This document shows, one piece after another, positions 57,563-64,000 of a DNA stretch of 64,000 nt (within the stretch, counting starts at the first letter, position 1; each line of letters starts with the position of its first letter). Both the position numbers and the translations under genes were made by a program. The notes under the pieces were generated by a model that worked only from the letters and a program-made list of their open reading frames with translations, was not told the origin of the DNA and ran no database searches. The stretch is from assembly GCA_016787755.1 (NCBI GenBank), contig JAEUUA010000013.1, positions 62,001 through 126,000 of the forward strand, given 5' to 3'. Source of the DNA: Cyclobacteriaceae bacterium. GTDB taxonomy: Bacteria > Bacteroidota > Bacteroidia > Cytophagales > Cyclobacteriaceae.

Positions 57563-57825
57563 GCCTTCACGTTCTCTTTTACCGGTGATCGTTCCCGCAG
57601 TTTTTCCCAGGCCCGCTCATGAAAATAATACAAGGCAATTTTTGAGAATACTTCAATCGAGGCAATCGAAAACGCAAATTCCCATTTGCCGGTTACCCAA
57701 TAGGAAATTATCCAGGTGTCGATTGTTCCCACGATGCGCCAAGAGATAGCTTTTGCTATACTAACAAGGCGACCCGCTTCATTTTCGCGGTTAATTCGGT
57801 TTGATATCCAGGAGTCTAAAAGCAT
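57559..57825 (-). CDS. DUF2061 small membrane protein
   Basis: This 88-residue protein matches DUF2061 (AKAISWRIVGTIDTWIISYWVTG), with two predicted membrane segments at about residues 33-47 and 51-69. The FHERAWEKLR end is also typical. The family often stands at the head of sulfate-assimilation operons, as it does here, where it overlaps cysH by 4 bp. A role in sulfate handling is inferred from context. A perfect -7 box ends only about 4 nt before the ATG. Confidence 0.88.
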   Translation of the reverse strand: MLLDSWISNRINRENEAGRLVSIAKAISWRIVGTIDTWIISYWVTGKWEFAFSIASIEVFSKIALYYFHERAWEKLRERSPVKENVKA

Positions 57826-57829
57826 GGGG

Positions 57830-57837
57830 CAAAGATA
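57830..57837 (-). promoter_or_regulatory. -7 box of the sulfate operon, predicted near-leaderless
   Basis: TATCTTTG on the minus strand (57837-57830) is a perfect TAnnTTTG match and would place the start about one base before the DUF2061 ATG at 57825. No clear TTTG lies at -33. Confidence 0.4.
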
Positions 57838-57898
57838 TACTATTAATCTACTAATTATATAGACATACAGTATTAAAATTAAAATGATTAGAAATTAC

Positions 57899-57930
57899 TT
57901 TAAAAACGAACAACTGAATAGATAATTTTG
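57899..57930 (+). promoter_or_regulatory. Promoter of mrp-nifU
   Basis: TTTA at 57899-57902, a 20-nt spacer and TAATTTTG at 57923-57930 approximate the consensus, with start near 57934 and a leader of about 10 nt. Confidence 0.5.
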
Positions 57931-57943
57931 CTGTTTTGCAGGT

Positions 57944-59035
57944 ATGAAGTATTCTCGGGAAGACATCTTAAAAGCACTCAGTACTGTTCAGGATCCAGAT
58001 CTTAAAAAAGACCTTGTTTCGCTGAATATGATCAAGGATATTAAAATAAGTGATAAAAAGTTAAGTTTTACGGTTGTACTGACCACCCCTGCTTGTCCAC
58101 TTAAGGAAAAAATAAGGAAGGACTGCGAAGATGCGGTTTTGAAAATCATTGGAAACGATGAATTGGAGATTAGGATGACATCTTCAGTTACCACCGTTAG
58201 AGACAATACGCCCGTCTTACCCGGTGTAAAAAATATAATTGCCGTTGCTTCCGGTAAAGGGGGCGTTGGAAAATCGACCGTAACAAGCAATTTGGCAGTT
58301 GCCTTGGCTAAAGCAGGTGCTAAAGTTGGGATTATTGATGCTGATATTTTCGGTCCCTCTATCCCGGTAATGTTTAATTGCGAGCGCGAACAACCCGAAG
58401 TAAAAGTGAAAGATGGAAAGAATTTGATCATTCCACTTGAACAATATGGAGTGAAACTATTGTCCATTGGTTTTCTTACCCCTGCCGATAGTGCAATTGT
58501 TTGGCGTGGTCCTATGGCTTCATCCGCATTAAAGCAATTTCTGTCGGACGCAGAATGGGGTGATCTTGATTACTTACTTATTGATTTACCTCCCGGCACA
58601 AGCGATATACACCTAACCCTTGTGCAAACAGTGCCAGTTACGGGTGCCATTATAGTAACTACTCCACAAAAAGTGGCTTTAGCTGATGCTATCAAAGGAT
58701 TAGCCATGTTCCGTCAACCTCAAATCAATGTGCCTGTTTTGGGTGTGGTGGAGAATATGGCCTACTTTACACCTGAAGAATTACCTGAGAATAAATATTA
58801 CATTTTCGGGGAAGGGGGCGGGAAGAACCTTGCTGAGAAATACGATGTTCCATTCCTTGGGCAGATTCCATTAGTACAAAGCATCCGCGAAAGCGGTGAT
58901 AGTGGATTGCCTGCAGTTTTAAAAGAAGGAGCAACAGCAAACGCATTTACTGAACTTGCTGAAAATCTGGCACGTCAAGTTGCCATAAGAAATGCTAAAT
59001 TTGAATCGACTAAGCGAGTTAAGTTGCAAGCATGA
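57944..59035 (+). CDS. Mrp/NBP35-type iron-sulfur cluster carrier
   Basis: This 363-residue P-loop ATPase carries or delivers iron-sulfur clusters. It has an N-terminal MIP18 (DUF59) domain (about residues 1-85: ILKALSTVQDPDLKKDLVSL and FTVVLTTPACPLK). An ATPase domain follows with ASGKGGVGKSTVTSNLA near residue 101, DADIFGPSIP and LIDLPPGTSDIHLTL. The CxxC-like metal site near the C-terminus seen in some Mrp proteins is not evident (KYYIFGEGGGKNL instead). It overlaps nifU by 4 bp, consistent with a joint iron-sulfur role. apbC and mrp are both used as symbols. Confidence 0.95.
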   Translation: MKYSREDILKALSTVQDPDLKKDLVSLNMIKDIKISDKKLSFTVVLTTPACPLKEKIRKDCEDAVLKIIGNDELEIRMTSSVTTVRDNTPVLPGVKNIIAVASGKGGVGKSTVTSNLAVALAKAGAKVGIIDADIFGPSIPVMFNCEREQPEVKVKDGKNLIIPLEQYGVKLLSIGFLTPADSAIVWRGPMASSALKQFLSDAEWGDLDYLLIDLPPGTSDIHLTLVQTVPVTGAIIVTTPQKVALADAIKGLAMFRQPQINVPVLGVVENMAYFTPEELPENKYYIFGEGGGKNLAEKYDVPFLGQIPLVQSIRESGDSGLPAVLKEGATANAFTELAENLARQVAIRNAKFESTKRVKLQA

Positions 59036-59301
59036 TTAAACCCATTGTAGTGAAAAAAGAAGAAATAATTTCCCGCGTTGAATCTGCCCTTGATAGCATA
59101 AGGCCCTATTTGGAAGCCGATGGTGGAAATGTGCGCGTGGTTGAGATCGATGACGATAATATTCTTAGACTGGAATTCGTTGGTGCTTGTGGTAATTGCC
59201 CTATGTCCACCATGACGTTTAAGGCTGGAGTGGAGGAAGCGATAAAACGAGCAGTTCCTGAAGTTGTAGCGATTGAGGTGGTAAACCTGACAACTGCATA
59301 A
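59032..59301 (+). CDS. NifU C-terminal-domain protein (Nfu-type scaffold)
   Basis: This 89-residue protein is a stand-alone NifU C-terminal domain: SIRPYLEADGGNVRVVEI near residue 23, and the cluster-binding CGNCPMSTMT (CxxC near residues 53-56). Such proteins bind and transfer 4Fe-4S or 2Fe-2S clusters. The start overlaps the mrp stop (ATGA), so the pair is co-translated and presumably acts in cluster delivery. The neighbouring sulfate operon, whose reductase probably needs a cluster, is divergent. Confidence 0.95.
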   Translation: MIKPIVVKKEEIISRVESALDSIRPYLEADGGNVRVVEIDDDNILRLEFVGACGNCPMSTMTFKAGVEEAIKRAVPEVVAIEVVNLTTA

Positions 59302-59376
59302 GGTTACTACCCTTCTGGTTTTATAATTAACCTTAAATCAATTAACGTAAGATTTTCTGGCAGGCACTCTTCTACT

Positions 59377-62361
59377 ATGAGATTACAGATTGTATTTATT
59401 TCTGCCCTTCTCATCAGCGCCTATAGTAACACGCACGCCCAAGACCGATGCGGAACTGTTCAATATGAAGAGTTGCGTCATCAAAAAAATCCCAATCTTG
59501 AAAAAAGTCAGCAGTTTGAAAACTGGTTGAATAATAAAATTTCACAACCAAAACTTCAACAACAACGCACAGAAGGAACTGAAGCTGCTACCTACGTGAT
59601 TCCTGTGGTGGTACACATTATTCACAATGGCGAAGGGATTGGCACCGGACTCAATCTATCTGACGCCCAAATTCAGTCCCAAATCAATGTAATGAATAAA
59701 GATTTTCAACGAATGAATCTGGATGCTGTCAACACCCCTTCAGAATTTATTCCTGTTGCAGGGAATTTAGATATAGAATTTGTATTGGCAAAGCAAGATC
59801 CCTTTGGAGCTGCTACTAATGGTATTCAACGAGTACAGGGAACAAAATCTGTATGGACCATTAACGACAACGCTACTTTTAAGGCGTTGAGTTATTGGCC
59901 AGCTGAAAATTACTATAACATCTGGGTCATTAATATTCCATCCTATTTGGGCTATGCACAATCTCCCGTATCCAACCTGCCAGGATTGGAGAACTCACCG
60001 GATGATCGTTTAACGGATGGAGTAATTGTCCACTACACAGCTTTTGGATCTAACTTTGAAGGACTTGGGACTTTTAACCTTGATACTAAATACAATCGAG
60101 GGCGCACGGCCACTCACGAGACCGGTCACTTTTTTGGATTGCGGCACATCTGGGGTGATGATGGAAGTTCGTGCAGTGGAACCGATTACGTAAATGACAC
60201 TCCAAATCAAGGTGGGAGTTATTCGGGGCAATGTCCTTCCGGCACCCGCACTTCTTGCAATACAAGCGACATGTATATGAATTACATGGACTACACCGAT
60301 GATGCATGCATGAATATATTCAGCCAAGGGCAAAATGCACGTATGATTGTCGTGTTAGAAAATAGTCCACGTAGATTTAGCCTACTCAATTCTATTGGTG
60401 ACGAGCCTCCACCTCCCTTGACATTGGATCTCGCTTTACGAAAAGTAATTTCACCCGGAAGCACTTCGTGTGGTGGCTCAATCATTCCGATACTTGAAAT
60501 TCAAAACCTGGGAACAACTACACTCACATCGGTAAGAATACAATTGAAAAAAAATGGAACGATAACCGAAACAAAAGATTTTGTTTTGAATTTATCCTTT
60601 GAAGGAATTACTACTGTCCCCTTCTCGTCCATTCTTCAAGCCGCGGGTTTGGCAACGTTCGAGTTTGAAGTTTTGTTGGTAAATAATGCAGGTGACCAAC
60701 GAGCTACTAACGATAAACTTTCGATGAGTACTTCTGTACCACCAACAGGCAATCTACCAATAAGTGAGATTTTCAACACGATCCCATCAGACTGGAGCCG
60801 ATATAATCCTGATAACAATTTTGGCTGGGAATTGATTAGCACTCCTGGCCATGGCAATACGATGTATGTAAATTGTTATGACTATGAAAATGAAGGTGCC
60901 ATTGATCGATTAATTACCCCCATTTTTGACCTGACCTCTGCACCTGTAGCATTTCTATCATTTGATCGCGCCCACGCATTTTATGGTGCCTCAAATCAGG
61001 AACGGTTGCGCGTTCTGGTAACAACAGTATGTGATTTTAATGCTCCTGCTACTGAAATTTTTAATCTGTCAGGTACTGCGTTGGCAACTGCTCCACAAAC
61101 CACAAACAATTTTGTTCCTACATCATCTCAATGGCAAACCACAGCACTCTCATTAGATGCATTTATAGGCAATAAAATTCAGATTGCTTTTGAAGTAGTT
61201 AATGGATGGGGAAACAATGTGTATTTAGACAATGTGGTGGTTTCAACAGATCAATTAATTGATCTTGCCTTGCTTTCCGTTGAAAGCCCAGGACCTGTAA
61301 CCTGTGTGGCGAATCCAACTCCTCAAGTACTTTTGAAAAACTTAGGAAGTGTCGCAATTACATCCTTTACCATTCAGGCAACCATTAATAATCAATCTCA
61401 ACCTACTCAAACTATTAGTAATATCTCCTTTGGGGCCGGGGAGGAAAAAATATTTAATCTAAATGCAATCCCACTGTTAAGCGGGAATAATGCCATCTTA
61501 TATACTATCAGCAATCCCAATGGATTACCTGATGCAAATTCACTTAATAACACGCTGTCCATAAACCGAATAGTAAATACGTACGCGGAGAGAATTCCTT
61601 TACGTGAAAATTTCAATCAGCCCTTTACCAATAAATGGTCAGTGATCAGTCCGAATAATCTGGCAACATGGGTTTCAGTGGTAACGAACAAAGAAAATTC
61701 ATTAGGCTACATAGGGTTCACTAATCCGAACAAGGGCGAAGAATCATGGCTGGTAAGTCCGGTACTTGATTTTTCCAACACTTCAAAAGCAAGTCTTTTC
61801 TTTGATGTGAGTTATGCCAGTCAATCACAAGGCAATGAAAAACTTAGGATTTTGTATTCAGCAGATTGCGGGCAAACGTTTAACAACACTTTGTATGATC
61901 AGTCAGGTTCTTCTTTATCAACAGGAACGACCAGTCAATTTTGGAAGCCCTCCAGCAACGATGAATGGCGAAGGGAATTCATAAACTTAAATTCACTCAC
62001 CGGCAGCGATCAGTTACGTTTTGCATTTGTTGCCACAAACGACAATGGCAATAACCTCTACGTGGATAATATAGAATATTTTATTGACGATGATCCGTTT
62101 CCAATTTTATTACAAAATCCCTATTCTGTGTATGGCGGTGGAAATGAATTAAAATTGACTTTCAATCTCGAGGAGAAACAAACAACCTATCTTAAAATAT
62201 ATACACTGCAAGGACAGATACTCGTTGATAATGTGTTGCCTGAAACGCTTAATCAAACCTACTCGTTTGATCTCGGCATTCAGGGTTCAGGCATTTACAT
62301 TGTGCAGGTTATTTCTAAAGAAGGTGCGAACGCTACTAAAGTATTTTTGTCTGGAAAATAA
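59377..62361 (+). CDS. Secreted M43-type zinc metalloprotease with T9SS sorting domain
   Basis: The 994-residue protein has a signal peptide (about residues 1-21, ending THA) and a propeptide, then an M43 (pappalysin) protease domain to about residue 340. The zinc motif is HETGHFFGLRH (residues 247-257) and the Met-turn is in YMNYMDYTDD. Two jelly-roll domains of the choice-of-anchor type (around FLSFDRAHAF and LFFDVSYAS) and CARDB-like Ig segments (LDLALRKVISPGSTSCGG, IDLALLSVESPG) follow. The last about 80 residues (FPILLQNPYSVYGGGNEL to the LSGK end) are a type A T9SS C-terminal domain, so the protein is exported across the outer membrane and attached or released. It is a single-gene unit. 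Confidence 0.93.
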   Translation: MRLQIVFISALLISAYSNTHAQDRCGTVQYEELRHQKNPNLEKSQQFENWLNNKISQPKLQQQRTEGTEAATYVIPVVVHIIHNGEGIGTGLNLSDAQIQSQINVMNKDFQRMNLDAVNTPSEFIPVAGNLDIEFVLAKQDPFGAATNGIQRVQGTKSVWTINDNATFKALSYWPAENYYNIWVINIPSYLGYAQSPVSNLPGLENSPDDRLTDGVIVHYTAFGSNFEGLGTFNLDTKYNRGRTATHETGHFFGLRHIWGDDGSSCSGTDYVNDTPNQGGSYSGQCPSGTRTSCNTSDMYMNYMDYTDDACMNIFSQGQNARMIVVLENSPRRFSLLNSIGDEPPPPLTLDLALRKVISPGSTSCGGSIIPILEIQNLGTTTLTSVRIQLKKNGTITETKDFVLNLSFEGITTVPFSSILQAAGLATFEFEVLLVNNAGDQRATNDKLSMSTSVPPTGNLPISEIFNTIPSDWSRYNPDNNFGWELISTPGHGNTMYVNCYDYENEGAIDRLITPIFDLTSAPVAFLSFDRAHAFYGASNQERLRVLVTTVCDFNAPATEIFNLSGTALATAPQTTNNFVPTSSQWQTTALSLDAFIGNKIQIAFEVVNGWGNNVYLDNVVVSTDQLIDLALLSVESPGPVTCVANPTPQVLLKNLGSVAITSFTIQATINNQSQPTQTISNISFGAGEEKIFNLNAIPLLSGNNAILYTISNPNGLPDANSLNNTLSINRIVNTYAERIPLRENFNQPFTNKWSVISPNNLATWVSVVTNKENSLGYIGFTNPNKGEESWLVSPVLDFSNTSKASLFFDVSYASQSQGNEKLRILYSADCGQTFNNTLYDQSGSSLSTGTTSQFWKPSSNDEWRREFINLNSLTGSDQLRFAFVATNDNGNNLYVDNIEYFIDDDPFPILLQNPYSVYGGGNELKLTFNLEEKQTTYLKIYTLQGQILVDNVLPETLNQTYSFDLGIQGSGIYIVQVISKEGANATKVFLSGK

Positions 62362-62423
62362 TTTACTAATTAGAAGGTACGAATGAAGCATCAGCCAAAT
62401 AGGGGAATAATTATGGAATGGTG

Positions 62424-62459
62424 TTTGGTGCGGTAGATTTATTCGAATAACTATCTTTG
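62424..62459 (+). promoter_or_regulatory. Promoter of ddl
   Basis: TATCTTTG at 62452-62459 is a perfect -7 box; the best TTTG (62424-62427) stands 24 nt upstream, longer than ideal. The start near 62463 rules out the longer reading frame that begins at 62459 and supports the ATG at 62501. Confidence 0.5.
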
Positions 62460-62500
62460 TGGTGTTGGCACTTTTAGGCGTAGATCTTAGAATAAAAAGA

Positions 62501-63577
62501 ATGAGTAAAAAAAGAATTGCAATCTTATATGGCGGTCGGTCGGTAGAACATGGCGTTTCTATCAACTCAGCCCGAAATATTTTTCAATACATCGACAAGA
62601 ACCTTTTTGAACCAATCCCGATAGGAATTTCTCTAAAAGGGGTTTGGTATAAAACAGATGCAATCACGAAGGAGATAGAAAAAGGAGAAGAACTTTCTCT
62701 TCGGTTAAATCCGGATTCACCTTCCTTTTCTTCAAAGACCGGGAGCTTTAATGTGGATATGATTTTTCCTGTTTTACATGGTACAGATGGCGAAGATGGA
62801 AGTATTCAGGGCTTGATAAAAGCAATGGATATTCCCATGATTGGAACCGGAGTTTCAGGTTCGGCTATGTCGATGAGCAAATTAGTGGCAAAGCGATTAC
62901 TCAAAGAAGCCGGTTTGCCAGTTAACAAATTTCTATTCTCCTACTTCTCAGACAAAAAGCAATTCACCTTCGAAGAAATTGAAAAAGAATTGGGACTACC
63001 CTTTATGGTAAAAGCTGCCAACCTCGGTTCTTCAGTGGGTGTATCAAAAGTAAAATCAAAAGATGACTTTGAAAAAGCAGTAAACGAAGCTTTCAAGTTT
63101 GATGAATGCTTATTATTCGAAGAGTTTATTGAAGGTCGTGAGATAGAATGTGCTATTCTCGGTAACGATCCGGCACAGGCTTCTTTGCCGGGAGAAATTA
63201 TTATCAGCGGTAAATATGATTTTTATACATTCGATGCCAAATATGTAGATGGCAAAGCAGTCTCGATTGATGTGCCTGCTAACATAGAAGCCTCACTTGT
63301 TGAAAAAATAAGAGCCGTTTCGATTAAATCGTACCAGGCCTTAGGTTGTGAAGATTTTTCACGAGTAGATTTATTCCTTACCCAGCGAGGTGATATATTC
63401 GTGAATGAAATCAATACCATACCAGGATTTACTAATTCCAGTATGTTCCCCATGATGTGGAAAGAACGGGGCATTTCTTTTTGTGAATTGATTACTACAT
63501 TAGCTGAATTAGCTGATGCGCGATATAAAAAATCAAAACGAGTGGCCCGGGATTATCAATCAGCATTAAATTTCTAA
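62501..63577 (+). CDS. ddl: D-alanine--D-alanine ligase
   Basis: Ddl makes the D-Ala-D-Ala end of the peptidoglycan stem peptide. The ATG at 62501 (MSKKRIAILYGG) is chosen because the upstream promoter excludes a longer start. The 358-residue ATP-grasp protein has GGRSVEHGVSINSA, MIFPVLHGTDGEDGS, PFMVKAANLGSSVGV, SRVDLFL and NEINTIPGFTNSSMFP. The usual EHEVS reads EHGVS, an exchange of the second Glu, while the first Glu is kept. The omega-loop AKY tyrosine typical of D-Ala-specific enzymes is present. A PASTA-protein gene follows after 4 bp. Confidence 0.95.
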   Translation: MSKKRIAILYGGRSVEHGVSINSARNIFQYIDKNLFEPIPIGISLKGVWYKTDAITKEIEKGEELSLRLNPDSPSFSSKTGSFNVDMIFPVLHGTDGEDGSIQGLIKAMDIPMIGTGVSGSAMSMSKLVAKRLLKEAGLPVNKFLFSYFSDKKQFTFEEIEKELGLPFMVKAANLGSSVGVSKVKSKDDFEKAVNEAFKFDECLLFEEFIEGREIECAILGNDPAQASLPGEIIISGKYDFYTFDAKYVDGKAVSIDVPANIEASLVEKIRAVSIKSYQALGCEDFSRVDLFLTQRGDIFVNEINTIPGFTNSSMFPMMWKERGISFCELITTLAELADARYKKSKRVARDYQSALNF

Positions 63578-63581
63578 AGCA

Positions 63582-64000
63582 ATGAAGCTGGGATCACTAT
63601 TTAAGAAGCGTTCACTAGGGGGATTGCTGATGAGTTTAGCCTTTACAGCAGGTACTGTTTTAATAATTGCTGTTGTCTATTTCTATATCTATCTGCCCGG
63701 AGTTACCAATCATGGAGAATCCATTACCGTTCCTGATTTGAAAGGAATGGAGTACGAAGAGCTCGAAATGTTTCTCACCAAAAATGATTTACGCTTTGCT
63801 GTAAATGATTCCGCCTACTCAAGTGATTTCCCCCCACTCGCTGTGCTGCGTCAGTTTCCGCAGCCGGGTGCCAAAGTTAAAGAGAACCGGGTTATCTACG
63901 TTTCCCTGAATCGAGTGTTGCCTCCTACGCTACCCATTCCTGATTTAGTTGACCGATCGTTAGTCAATGCGGAGGTGGTTTTAAAAAGTATTGAACTTAA
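63582..64000 (+). CDS. PASTA domain membrane protein, C-terminus outside window
   Basis: An ATG at 63582, 4 bp after the ddl stop, opens a frame that runs off the window end (about 139 residues). It starts with a short basic N-terminus (KLGSLFKKRSLGG) and one membrane segment (about residues 14-40, LLMSLAFTAGTVLIIAVVYF). Extracytoplasmic PASTA repeats follow: ITVPDLKGMEYEELEMFL to VYVSLN-type strands, and then PIPDLVDRSLVNAEVVL. PASTA modules bind uncross-linked peptidoglycan in other proteins. No kinase domain is in front, so this is not a Ser/Thr kinase. The link with ddl suggests a cell-wall role. Confidence 0.9.
   Translation, partial: MKLGSLFKKRSLGGLLMSLAFTAGTVLIIAVVYFYIYLPGVTNHGESITVPDLKGMEYEELEMFLTKNDLRFAVNDSAYSSDFPPLAVLRQFPQPGAKVKENRVIYVSLNRVLPPTLPIPDLVDRSLVNAEVVLKSIEL

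Noticed and set aside
57988..58467. 159-codon minus-strand frame
   Set aside because: It is antisense to the mrp gene, whose domains and motifs are complete on the plus strand.
1..64000. tRNA genes, CRISPR arrays, insertion sequences, attachment sites
   Set aside because: Reading the intergenic stretches on both strands showed no cloverleaf, no spaced direct repeats and no transposase or integrase frames.

Overview
The window is a gene-dense, AT-leaning stretch of chromosome from a member of the Bacteroidota, most likely the order Cytophagales. The evidence is the set of lineage-typical families (DUF5683, DUF4290, DUF3109, GSCFA, a NagB fused to a PIG-L deacetylase, T9SS-sorted secreted proteins, a TonB-plug/MG2 protein), the parA-parB-DUF5683-dapB-lepB gene order, and promoters of the Bacteroidota type (TTTG, about 19 nt, TAnnTTTG). 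Fifty-one protein genes are supported and two of them run off the window ends. I see no tRNA, rRNA, CRISPR array, insertion sequence or prophage. No gene-free stretch exceeds 300 bases; the longest are 23110-23324 (215 bp), 44468-44666 (199 bp) and 6783-6961 (179 bp).

Layout. 1-6782 (minus) is the N-terminal 2260 residues of a giant secreted repeat protein. 6962-14801 (plus) carries pyrG, yidC and the chromosome-partition/envelope operon parA-parB-DUF5683-dapB-lepB. 14854-20431 is a mixed block: ung, apaG, a methyltransferase, a membrane-anchored coiled-coil protein, a VOC protein with a TIGR04283-like glycosyltransferase, and a DUF547 protein. 20524-21610 is the ribosomal operon rpsF-rpsR-rplI. 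21658-23109 (minus) holds a DUF3109 protein and a TcmP-like protein. 23325-27591 is uvrD/pcrA-DUF4290-murA. 29122-34037 (minus) holds xth and a compact peptidoglycan-recycling group anmK-murQ-nagB::PIG-L. 34124-40943 (plus) is GSCFA-DUF255-fucosidase-glycosidase. 40966-44467 (minus) has a DUF4258 protein, a quinohemoprotein dehydrogenase and a YgiD-like dioxygenase. priA follows at 44667-47180. 47185-54545 (minus) is dnaG-ribBA-hypothetical-surE-plug/MG2 protein. 54684-57825 (minus) is a sulfate-assimilation operon DUF2061-cysH-cysD-cysN. 57944-63577 (plus) has mrp-nifU, a large M43 metalloprotease with a T9SS tail, and ddl. A PASTA-domain membrane protein is cut by the right edge.

How the genes fit together. 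Most of the window is housekeeping: nucleotide synthesis, replication and repair (dnaG, priA, uvrD, ung, xth), chromosome partition, and peptidoglycan synthesis and recycling (murA, dapB, ddl, anmK, murQ, nagB). The sulfate genes make a self-sufficient APS route: CysDN makes APS, and the reductase carries the cysteine pattern of the 4Fe-4S APS reductases, so no cysC is needed. The accessory layer is envelope and secretion: the giant PKD-like repeat protein, the T9SS-sorted protease, two lipoprotein glycosidases, a lipoprotein PQQ dehydrogenase, and a plug-domain protein without a barrel.

I did not find a clear new defence or mobile system. The points most worth a second look are the exact 312-bp periodicity in the giant repeat gene, a primase that has lost all four zinc ligands and whose proposed TTG start lies in a hairpin, the MurA Cys-to-Asp active site, the fused deacetylase/deaminase next to murQ, the terminator hairpin sitting on the predicted parA transcription start, and two near-leaderless promoters.
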